A DNA stretch of 64,000 bases from Dromaius novaehollandiae. Lineage: Eukaryota; Chordata; Aves; Casuariiformes; Dromaiidae. The translations under genes and the position numbers were made by a program. Where the stretch lies: the NCBI RefSeq assembly GCF_036370855.1, contig NC_088106.1, positions 31,448,501 to 31,512,500 on the forward strand. The letters run 5' to 3'. A model generated the notes under the pieces. The model was not told where the DNA came from, ran no database searches, and worked only from the letters and a program-made list of their open reading frames with translations. Shown here one piece after another: positions 31,801 to 43,800 of this stretch. The first letter of the stretch is position 1. Each line of letters starts with the position of its first letter.

Positions 31801-34800
31801 TCCCCAGTTACCCCTCTGGAGACTTGCTCACTTGCTTGATTTCTCCTTGAAAAGGCTTGATGCCTGATCAGGTATTTTCTCGCTTTAAATGAAACCATTT
31901 TGCCAACACAAGAGATTAACCCATTAGCTAAAAAGACACTATCAGAAAACAGAGCAAAAATACTCCTGGTCTGAAATACTGCAAGGTTTTTGCCCTAATT
32001 GTCCTGCCTGCACTTCCAGACACTGCACATCGCAGCAGTAATGTCCCAGCAGACCTTTGACTACATGTTCTCAGTGTTTTACAAAACGATGGCAGAAAAA
32101 TCCCTGGAATACCTAGAGGCCTTGAGGCTTGGACCTGGCAGCCTTGCGATGGGCTAGATGAGCAGGACCGAGGGACTCCTGCCCCGCAGCCCTGCTTGCT
32201 GGCCTGGCCACTGTCTCATCAGGGATTTGACTTGCAGGTTTCTCATGGATTTGCTAAAAGCCACTTGTTGCTTTTAGAAAGGAATGGCTTGCTCAGCAAC
32301 TGCAAGCTCTCCATACCCGTGCCTAGGCATTCCCGAAGGCGTGAGGAGGGTCTTCCAGCTAGTGAGCTGTGCTCACTGCTCTCCAAAGGTGCTCTGGCCT
32401 GGGGAGAATGCTCTCCATGCAAAAGGCTCCGACATCCTATGTCCTACACCACCGCAGCTCTGCTGAACAACATCTCCAGCAAGCTCCTTGCCATGCCAAG
32501 TGGCTGAGCCTGCAGATCTCCTTGGCATGTTCCTCCATGGAAAGGCTCCTTGCTTCCCAGTCTGGGCATACTTTTCCAGGGCTGGAGTCTCTGGTGGGAT
32601 CTGGACGCAGATGGATTTGCTCAGATGGGGCTCTGGCTCTTGAAGGAGCTGCCATGGAGAGATGGACGCCTGCGCATGCAGCAGGGAGCAAGTGCTTGGC
32701 AGTGGCGGCAGCATGGAGGTGGGCATGGGGTGGCAAGTGGAGATGGCTGCAGAGGTCCTAGGTCAGGCACCTGAATTTTTGCCAGAAAAGCCCTTGTGCT
32801 GATGCACTTTGATGACAACCCCACACATGGGGCTTTGCCAGCAGGAAAACAGACCTGCCTAGTTTCCTTCCCAGCTCACTGTCCGGCAAGGGCTGCTCAG
32901 CAGGTCTCTTCCAACCCCAACTGGCAGTGCATAGGACCAACTTGTTCTGTGGCTGGGGTGCAAGAAAGGACCGGCCAAGGTGTGGAGGGGTTGATTTGCA
33001 AAACGTGGCGAACATCTGCCAGCTCACCAGCACTCCCTCCTTGAGGCTCCAGCAGCCACATTCCAGGGGGTGGGAAGGACACCAGAAAGCCTCAAAAGCG
33101 AGTGAAGAAGCTCTGATGATGGCAGTGCCCCGTCCTCAGAAGGAGCAGGGCAAGGGTTCACGGCAAGGCTGGGCTCGGCAGCACTCTGCTGAGGATGCCA
33201 GACAATCAAGATATTGTCTTGGCAAGCGCCGCAAAAGCAGACGCTCTTTTCAAACGTGCTAGGACCAAGCGGGTAGGAAGAGCTCTCCCTCCCGGCTGTG
33301 CGCAGCGCCAGGCAGCCCCCATGCCCCAGATGGCTCGGCACCCACGATGTCTGGAAGGAAGAAGCTGAGCGACAGCCCCAGGCACGTGCTGAACACCAGC
33401 CACCGACAGGTCTGCCGCAGGCCCCCGGGTTTGCCACTGGTGCCCAGAGCCTGTGAAAAGCTCTCGCATGGTTCTCCCATGGCCCTTTCCTGGAGGACGG
33501 GCTCCATTTTTGAATAACAGCTTTGCTGCCTTGGAGACCAATGCTGAGAAAGGGGAGAGTGCCTGGAAGTGCACAAGGACAAGGTTTTGTGGGGCTGCAA
33601 GTTTCTTCCAAAACAGCTCATTTTGTAGGCTGAGATGAACAAGTGACTGCTCCCCGCATGCAGACACTTCTTGATGTCTCAGAGCCTGGACAAATCATTG
33701 CTGAAAGCCCTCCAGTAGCACAGACTCCTGAATCCCTCCTGCCCCCCAGGGCGAGCTTTCTTGGTCCATTTATGGGCCAACAGCAAGGTGCTCAGGAGCA
33801 GTGCGTGAAGCCATGCTACATGAGAGCCCAGGGTGAGCCCTCAGGCCTCAGCTCCACCTACATCCCTCTGGGTGGCCAAACTGATGTAAGTGGTCCTATC
33901 TCCCCTCACCCTGTCCCTTGCCATGTATTGCTACCCTGTGGCATGGCCTTGATTGGCCTGGGGCATCTCAGTGGGGCTGCCTGGTGAAGGACATCCTCAC
34001 CAGGAGAGATCTGGTTGAATCTCAGGGCATCCAGGGTCTTCTACCCCTCCTCAACACCTTGTCTGAGTCAAATCAAGAAAAGCTGGTGGTAATCCAGATG
34101 TGGTGGAAACTCCCTGAATGAGCCAGGAATACCGGGGGAGAAAGGCTGAATGCTGGACAGGCTCTGATCTGAGTCCAGGAGAGACGCAGCTAGTAGAGCT
34201 GCATGCCTGGGCTCTGCAGTCAGAGCGGGGATGCAGAAATCTTGACAGGCTGCTCAGCTTTGTACAAGCATTCCCAGAAATGGAACGAATCAACACTTCC
34301 TCCTGACCCCGAGTGCCATCAAAACTCATAACTGATGTTTGCTGGTACCTGGAAGCCCTCCAGGCAGTTATGGAGATTATGGGAACTCTGCCTACACATT
34401 GCCACACGTGGATGTACGCGTCCAAGGAGGGATGTGCGCGCCTGGGCCAAGGAAGGTGCTATCCCTGGCTCCTGCAGTCCTGCAAGCACAAGCTGCTGAG
34501 GATTTTCCTGACTCCCAGGTGCAATTCAAGCCCTACTGCCCCGGGGCCAAATCCGCTGCAGCTCCCAGCAGGCTGGCTGCAGCAGCGAGGGGCAGGCGGA
34601 GAGAGAAAAATGAGAGAAGCCAGCTGGCTGGCAGCTCCCCAGACTCATGTCCACTATTCTGACTCCGTTGAAGCTGTTGCAGCCAAACCATGGTCTCTGT
34701 GAAGGCACCCGAGCCCCCGAGTCACTGGTTAGCATTTGCTCGCCTGCTACGCTGGCCTGCCCTGAGCTGCTCTGCTTTGCGTACGGCTCTGGCAGTGCGT

Positions 34801-37800
34801 ATGAGCTCTTCACACCAGACCCTCCTCCACATGACCTCTCATGGTGCTGGTGGCAGGAGTTCTGCCTCCACCAGAGTTTTCCAAGCCGTCTCCAGGTTGG
34901 GCAGAGAAGCCATTTTATGTCACGTGCAAGGATCACCGTCCCTTCTTTCCAGCTCTTCCTGCTCTTCCAGACTGCCAGCAAGAAAGCGCGGTACGCTTGC
35001 TTTCTGAGCACTTTGTGTGCTGCCTCTCGTTCCCTTTGGGCTCCTGCTTTGCCTCTGTGACTGCTCAGGCTCCAGGAGAGCCTTGTCCATGGAAAATCCC
35101 ACCACTGAAAAGTCTCCCAGGGGTCATCCCAGCCACCCTTGTCTTGTCTCTGCTGACCTGCAAATGAAGGGCCTTGCCTAGGAGATCAGCCTAACTCCCT
35201 TTCACCATCCCTTGCCCTTCATGGTGGTGTATCAGGCCCTCGAGCATCACTTCAGACCAGTAACTTAATACCCAGGAAAGACAGCCTCAGCACCCAGATC
35301 ATCTTTGTGCTTAAGACTGATGCTGATACGTACTCAGGTTTTCATCTTGAAGTTCCCTGCTAGCTCCCTAATCTCCATTTTACCCACTGGTTCATGCGTA
35401 TAGGTCTCACAGCAGCTGGATTTCTAGTTTCAGAGGCTCTAGTTTCACTCCAGGGAGGCAGGCCAGTGACTCTACATTGCCCTGTGCTCCTGGGGTGGTG
35501 CTCTGGGGTCTCTCCAGGTCCAGCCCCGATCGGACGCTGCCCACCGAGTAGTGACCCTGGAGATGTCTCATCTCTCCACAGGTCGCCTGTCACCCTGAGA
35601 TGAGACGTGCCACCAGTGGTGCTCTTGGTCACTGCTACCTAGGAGAGCCACTTCTTGAGCCCCTGCATTTAACCCACGGTGGGACACCCATCCACCTCTG
35701 TGCTTTGCTATCGTCAATCCACCTGCCACCTGCGCACTCCCTTTCTCTGGCAGTTGCGGAGCCTGTGTGGCCCTGCTGTCCCTAACGAGCTTTGTTTATC
35801 TCTTTATTCTATTTCCAGCTGAAAATAAGACCCTCAGATGTGGCATCTGCCTGGGGACAGGGCAGCACTCGTCCCTCCTGCCAGAGCCTTTTCTTCCTCT
35901 GGAGATGCTCAGTGCTGAGGGCAGGTTGGTCCCTGGCCCCTTCGCTGGCCCTGCACCCCCCCAAATTCTCTTTCCAAGCTGTGACGGGACTGCAAAGCTT
36001 TCGCTGAACTTGGGCTCTGGCGCACTTCCTAGTACAGCCTAAATTTAACTTCCAGGAACCATCCTTTGCACTTCCCCATGTCACTACTGCTTATTTCTAC
36101 AGCCTCGCCCCCAGTTTGCACGAGACCGGCACAAAGACTTGAGGCTTCTGGAAAATACAGGTGCTTTGTATATTTTGTTGGCTGCTTCAAGCAGCTAGAA
36201 GGCTTTCTAATCGATTTATCTCTGCTGAGTAATTTTGTCTCTGGGGCAAGCTAGGGCTGCCAGTGTCCTGCCTTGCCTCTGACTGTGTCTGCAGAGATGA
36301 CTCTCGCCGCAGAGGGATCATCTCTGCGCCCAAGGCTTGTGGGGCCAGGGAGATGGCTGAGCTGAAAAGGGAGTGTAATTCCCTGGGACTCCTTTGACTG
36401 CCTCCTCTCCTGCAAAACTGGACACGGCTTCCACATCACACCAACCCCCCGCCCACTGTGGGCACAGGTACGAGGTGCTGGGCCTCCGCAGGCCGCGGCT
36501 GCCCACAAAAGCAGGCGCAAGATGCCAGCCGGGTGCATGGGCATCTCAAAGCCGGGGCCGGGCTGCGTCAGCGGGCAGGTGCTGCCCCACTGACACGGCC
36601 AGAAAGCTGAGCACATGCTACCTGCCTTCCTGTGCTCTGGCGGGGCTGCTGAAGCTGCACAGCACTTGCAAGTGCCTATGATAAGTGGTGGGCAACTTTA
36701 GTTTTTCCCTCATAGCACAGGGGTGCTCACAAACGACCCAGCTCCAGGAGCCGCAGCTTGCAGATAACACACTGTTCCCGAAAAAACCCAACTGAGCTGA
36801 CGGCACTGCAGCTGAAGCTTGGAGGAAGCTTAAAAAAGACTCTGGCGCCAGCTCTGCAGCTCAGTTTATGGCTCCTCCTCTGCACCAGCAGGCCAAGGAG
36901 ACGCAGGCACCCTTCCCTGCAGAGCAGGCACCCGCCGGCACCCAGGGGAGCGTGGACTCATGGTGGGCAGAGACCCCTCCTTGCTGTCCTGCCAGCTGGC
37001 TCAGCCTGCCCAAGCTCTGGCTCTGAGAACAGCCCCTGAAAGCAGCTCCTTTCTGCGTGGCACCTGAGCTAACAGCCACCCCACAGCCCAGGGTTGAACC
37101 TCTGGCCTGCAGCCCTGTGCCAACTGATGCCAACTTTCGTGCTGCTACTGATGCAGGGTCTGCTACCGATGGGGGGTCCTCACACCGATGCATGACAGGC
37201 CTCCACCCAAGTGCCCCCACCAGCTCTGGACCCTGGAGGATGGGGGAGAAGTGGCTTGCAGGTGGCAGGAGCTGCACAGCCAAGGGCAGGCCAACAACCC
37301 ACATCCTCCCTTTCTGGCAACACCATCACAGCACTTCCAGCCCTAAGAAATGTGGTGCTGAGCTGTACCAAGGTGGGCAAAAACTCTCTTTGGCTCGCTT
37401 GACCAGAACAGTCTTGCGGTCTCCCCAGTGTCCCAAGCAATGGCGAGCAGATAGCAATCCACCTGGGTGCTATTTCAGTGTCATACGTGATGAGGTACGA
37501 TTTCCATCAGCTGCGGGCCAGAAACCAAGAGCACCCAGCTCTCCCCTTGCCTAACTGCTCTGTATCACACAGAGCCCGAAGTTACAGCCTTCCCTCGGCC
37601 AGTGCAAACCCACCTGCTGCCCAGCACATCCCTCAGCTGGGCCCGCTGCTCACCTTGCACACAAAACTTGAGCTCCTTGGCATCCGTGACCACCGTTGAG
37701 TGCAGCTTCTCAGGTGCTTTCTTGCCCACCCGGTTGTAGCCGCGCTGCTTCTTGGTCTCACCCCAGAGGTTGGAGCCTCCGTACATGCTGGGGATGTTGA

Positions 37801-40800
37801 GGACAGCGATGCCTTCCAGGGAAGTGTTGCTCAGGTCCAGCAGGGTCCCGTCACACTGGCAGATACACACAAGCATGAGGCTATGGCCAGGCCGGGGTGC
37901 ACGCAGAGCCCGAGGGCATCTTTTGATATAATTTCTACTATATATTTGAAATAGACGTTTAGAAAAGAGAATTCCTGACAGACCATTTAAAACCGTTTGG
38001 GTGACTTCAGCCAGATTGGTACCACTACCTGGAAAGGTTTTCCAGTCGCAGGTCGAGCAATGCCACCTAGTCCCTAGAGCAACTCAGAAAGCTGCTCTAG
38101 CACTAACTTTCCCTATCTCCCCTTTTTCAAATTGACTTCAAAGAATTATAAGGTTTGGCTACTCAAAGATTAACTTGAAACAGTTTGAGAGTGCAGCTGG
38201 AAACTAGAAATGACTCTGGAAGAAAATATGAAAGATATTAGAGAAAAAAAGTGAGTTTGGGAGAGAAAATGATACACTGGTGCTGAGAACTGGTATACTG
38301 GAGTTCACTGGCATACAGCAAAACTGCCTCATTTGGAAACTCCTTTTAAAAGGTATACCTCTTGTCTGTGGCTTCCTCACGGGACTGGAAGAAGCAGACA
38401 TGGAGCCACATTTCTTGACTTCAGCTCTTTTCACTTTCAAGATACCAAAAATTTGGTATTCACCTCCTCTGTGGGGGCTGCCATGCAGTTCCTACACTCT
38501 GCTATTAAAATTGGAGTCTTAGATTTGAAAAAGAGCTTCTCTTTCTAGCTGTCTCTGAAGTCATGATTCCTGTAGGAAACATCCCTGTCTTTTGCATTCC
38601 AAGTGCATTTTCTTGAGAGCATCTGTATTTTCCTTAAAGCATCTGTATTTCCTTTAAAGCATCTGTATTTCTTTCAAAGCATCTGTTCTTTGCCTGCTAG
38701 GCTGCACTTCAGCAAATATCAGAAAAGACATTTTTTCCTTGCATTTTGGTAGTGCGAAGGAATTTCTGCCCTCTGAGTTGCTTTGCGGAGAAGAATGCGA
38801 GTTGGCTGACGAAAACCCCTCTGCCGCTCTGACTCCAGTTGTTTTAGTCTAGCTGAGTGAAGGTTTCGAGATTATTTTTAATATGCTTTCTTCTCAGCGG
38901 CTGAGTAGGCTGGCCAGCGGATATGCAGAGATGTGCACAGACACAAGCAAAAGTCTCTGTATGTTCAGACCTACTCTGCCTTCCCTGATACTCAGAGATC
39001 TTATTTTTAGCCTGGCGTTGAGCGTGAAAGGCAGGAACCTTGTTCTGGTTGCTGAGTGTAGCTCTGTCTTTCTGCAGCTTGGCAGCTTACATCATTTATT
39101 CCCCAATATATTTTAATAATATTATGATGTGTGTGAAGAGGAAAGGCCCTAATGCTTTGAGGTGCAGGGACCAAACAAGACATCCCGGAGCGCTTGCAGC
39201 AATAGGGGCAGCACAACCTACGTGCACAGCTACAAGGCGTATTTCCGTCTGTTCGCCAGCACCTAGTCCGCTTTAGCGTTTGAGTGAGCGTACAGTCATG
39301 GGCTGCGAAACCAAGGGACGCTGCAGGGCCTGGGAGAGCCTGTTCCTGCCGGGCCGGACCGCGCTGTGCGGGATTCGTGCGGAGCGGGCAGGTCCGCGGA
39401 GGCTCGGCGATGCCGGCGCGCGTACCGGGCGCATCCACGCGCCGCGCCGGCGCAGGGCCAGCGAGCGGGAGCGCAGTCTCCCTCTTTAGCCCTCCGCTGT
39501 TTGCGTGCCAGCTCGGCACAATGGGCTCTTTGAGACGGGGCAGCTGACGGCGTGCTGGCAGAGAGGCTGGAAGTAGAAATTTGCAGCTGGGGGAAAAGCA
39601 AATTCATTTCCAGGAGCTATGCTGTAGTGGGTGCCAATTTCCAAAACAAAACTGCCATTTCTCTGCAAGCATGACAGTTGCCTCGGAGCCGGAGGGAGGA
39701 CAGGCTGCCGCTTTCAGCTCGAAATCCTGCGGGATTAACGCTTTCCTGCCCGCCCGCAGGAGCTGGGGCCGAGGTGCACTCGACGGGGAGCGCCCGGGAA
39801 GCCTGCGTGGCGCCTCGCAAGGCGCAGGAGGGCTTGGAAGTGAGTCCTGCACCTGGAGACGCAGGGCTGAGTTGCAGGGGGCATGCCACCACCTGCGGCA
39901 GGATCTAAGCCCCAGAAAAAGTGGGATTTTACCCGCCCCCTCGCTCCCTGTGCTTCGCTTGCTGGCATGCCCCGGGTGGCTGCAGGCAGGCGCATGACCT
40001 GCATCTTGTGATAGGAAGCGATTGGCCTAATGTGATGTCCCGGCATAATTTTCTCCCATCTTTGATGGCAAATAGCTCTCCTTCCCACCCCTGGTTCACT
40101 TCCTTGGCTAGCCGGTCCCAAAGAAGCTGTGCCTGCAGCCTCTCCACCACCGTCCAGCTCCGAGCACCATCCTCCCTTCCCAGCATGCGTTACTGGTGCG
40201 GTGGTGGCACCCAAGGCACCAGGACCCTCCTGCCCCATGGTGCTCTCTGTCTGCAGCCGTGGGGCAGGGGAACAAGGCAGCATGGATGAACTGGCCATAT
40301 CCCTCGTGCTCCTGGCCCTTCCCATGGGATTTGTTACAGGAGCGTGCACTTGCCAGTGCTTCGTTAACGTGCAAGCAGCGTTGGCTGTGCGGTCAGACCC
40401 ACATCGGCCCTTTGTGGCAAGCAATGTTTTTTTTCCCTAGCCCTCAAGAATAACTTACAAAAGTGTCATTTATCCAGAGATAAGGGAAGCCGGAAGTTTA
40501 CAGAAAAGCACGGCACAAAAAACACCAGTGCAAACTGTAAAATGACAGAGCTCTTAGCAACCGCTGGCACGCAGCGGTCCCTCCTCCCTCCTCTAATTAA
40601 AGGCTGTTTCCATGTAATCCAAAGACGGCTGTGTGCAGACACAGAGTTTACAGAGAGAGAATATTCCAGGCACACTCTCCAGTACAGCTGGAAGGGGAAA
40701 AATACAGGGCTATTCTTTTGCCTGCAGCTGGCTGGCATTGCCGCAAGCTCCGTGTTTGAGAAGCGGGCCATGCGTTTGAAGCGCAGCCACCTTACCAACA

Positions 40801-43800
40801 TAAAAACTGTAACGAAATATTTCACTGAACTTGTTTTGCCCAGTGCAACTTTCTCCTCAAGAGGCCTATCGGTGAGCCCTGCTTGGGACGGGAGCTTGCT
40901 CCACCTGAAGCAGATGTCTCCAAGTGCCCAGTGAGCCCCCGCTGCCCCGGGTGACACGGCAAGCCGCAGGCTGCACTAGCACTTGATGAATCACACGGGA
41001 GCTCTGAGATTCAGCCACTGGCACATGCATCCATTTGCACACTAATTGCGCCGGCAGAGCTGGCAGAGAACAAGGCGACAGGGACTTTGTCGTGGGAAGC
41101 TGCTGAACTAGGCTGCAGGTCCACAGAGCTGCTTCAGCTCAGAAAAATGGGAGCTCTTGCTCCTGCTCTTTGATTATTGTTTATTAGTCGTGCTCTGTGG
41201 GATGCAGGGGTTTGGGCACTGCATGGACACCTAAGAGGTACTCTGCTTGAAGAGAGGTGGCTGTCAGCTGTAGCACCCACGCACTGGCAGCCTCCTTTGC
41301 CTCACCACGCCGTTGCAAGGGATCAAGGCTGTCATGACACCGTATTCTCAAAGGACAAAAGTGACTGAGGAACCAGCGAGTAACATCCTTCAAAGACCTT
41401 TTGTGTCCCATTCCCCCTGCTGCAGACAGGCCTCTTTCTCAGGAAACTCACCTCCACCTCGACATAGTCGTGGAGCTTCTTGCAGGTGGCCGCAAAGGTT
41501 TCTGATGTGCCGAATTCAAAGTACCACAGCTTGTTCTTCATCCTGGGCACGCAGAGAGTGGGTGTTAGCATCCCACTTGGGAGCAGCTGCTCTCCCTGTC
41601 CTCCCCCAGCCCACCTGGTGGTCTCCATCCCTCAGCCAGTGACAGCAAGATGTGCTGCAAGGCCCTTCGGAAAAGCCTTCACGATGGGGATGCAAGCTCC
41701 CAGGCCTCATGGCCACCGGGAGCTCTATTGAGGGACAAAGCGTGGCTCACATGGACCCTGGCTCCCACACAGGAGACCTGAGAGCCTTTCTTCTCCATGT
41801 CCTTGGGAAGCCAGGGTCCCTGGTGAGCAGGGCCAGGACTCCTGGGAGCATCCTGTGGGGAAGGACACGGGATGCTGTGTGGTATCTGGGGATGGGACAG
41901 GGCCTCCTCCTCCACGTGCTCCTCAACTAAGCTGAGCATGGGCTATCGTCTCCCACCAGGGCTCCTGCCACCCCTGGGGACTGCCAAGGGCAGAATATGC
42001 TGTGCAGAGGATGGTCCTGGCCTCAGCAGCCTGCCTTGTACCTTCACTGTGCCCCATTGCCAGGCTGCCTGGGCTGCTGAGGCTAGGGCTATGCCACCAG
42101 GATTTTGCAGGCACACATCCCCTGTGACTGTTACTTGTCTGGTGGGAAGGAGGGAGGAGATGTGCGCATCCCTGCTCTGCCTCTCTCTGCTTCCCCCTCT
42201 GTCTCTCACAGATTCCCGGGCTTTTCTGCCTTGCTTCAATCTCTGCCTTGAGCTTCCGAGAGGACCCATAAAATGAGGAGGATTTGAATTTCAGAGCAGA
42301 ATTGAGAGGTGGATTCATTCATCCCTTGGGACTTTCCTAGCAGACATTTCGGAAAACAGGGATGCAGAGTGCAAGCAATTGGCTCCTGCTGCTGTCATGC
42401 CATTTTTATGAACTTCAAGTGAAATCTGAGCTAGCTGTAACCTGTTCCCCTGCTCTGCCCTTGCTGGATAGCTTGTTCCTGCTAGTCTTGGAATTCGTCG
42501 CTAATTATAAAGCATGAATGAACTTAATTGGGTGCACAGCCAAGTTCTAGCAGCCTGCCATGCCACGCAGAAATGCCAGTCTGGAGGAGCAGCCCCAGCC
42601 GCGAGGCCGGCTGTGCTGTGGCCGCCCCCGTCCCTGGAGCATGGGGCAGGAGCACATCCAGCCCCTGCCACACTGGGCAGAGTGTCCCTGGTGTCTCCCA
42701 CACTTGTGAAATAAGGTTGGCCAAACACTGTGCTCCCTCCTCTGGGACTGGTCCTTCCATGACATTGCTTCCCATCCCCTGGGGAGAGGGCTAAGGAGAG
42801 CCGCGCCAGCACGACAGGGGAACGGAGGAGACTGGGAGAGGGCGCATGGGCAGAGAGACCTACCCATGGTCTGAGACCTACAAGGGAGGGAAAGGAGAGC
42901 AGATGGCAGGGGGCAATTTTAGGAGCGACTTGGCTTAGCCGAGCTCTTGAACTGAAGCAAACCTCAGTAACCTCTCTAAGTGCTAACTGGTGCATCTCCC
43001 AGGCCCTGCTCTGACCCATGGCTCTCAGGGGCGGGTGTTGGGCTCCAGCATATCCCCCTCGATGTGGTCCAAGGCAGGCAGGCAGGGCGTTTGAGCCCCT
43101 CCACTACTTGGCCTTTGGGGGTGGCAGGTAGCCGTGTGGCAGGCACCCACTTGACCGGCTGGTGCAAGAGGGCAGGCCTTACCTGCTATTGAATTTCTCT
43201 GGGTGCTTTTCTCGCATCACGTGGAACCGGTGCGCGATGGAGGCATCCTGCGGGGAGTGTGGAAATCACAGAATCACAGAATGGCTGAGGTTGGAAGAGA
43301 TCTCTAGGGATCATCTAGTCCAACCCCCCTGCTCCAACAGCATCACCTAGAGCACGTCGCCCAGGGCCAGGAAACAGAAACCTCCCCCCTGCCCCCGATG
43401 CTCTCCTTGGCCAGGGCTTGGGGTGGCCTTGCTCTCCGAGCATGAGAGAGGGAGGCACAGAGATGGTGGAGCAGGGAGGGCGGAGGGCTGCCAAGGGGGC
43501 CCAGGGCCCACCCAGGTTGGCTGTGGGTGCTGGGGGACTTGTGGCTCCCTGGAGAGCAGCTGTGGGACGATGGAGCCACCTCTGTGACTGTGGCCCCAGA
43601 GGCATGGCCACAAAACCACACTGGAAGAAGACCATTTGAGCTGTCTGGTAGCACGGGGCTTAGGTCCCCTCTGGGCACTTCCAGAGCTGCGCCTGTGTAA
43701 CTGAGAAGGCATCTTCAGCCAGGACTGCTACGAGAGCTTTGAATGGGCTCATTAAGCAAGACACAATTAGTGAACTTGGCCTCCTTCCTGTTTTATGGGG

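Larger units (their letters stand above)
37856..41451 (-). other. DGKG: DGKG intron 21
   Basis: About 3.6 kb. It contains an AT-rich part (37.93-38.9 kb) with a 20-bp tandem repeat, then a CpG-rich patch (about 39.2-39.5 kb). No exon was recognised. Confidence 0.75.
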
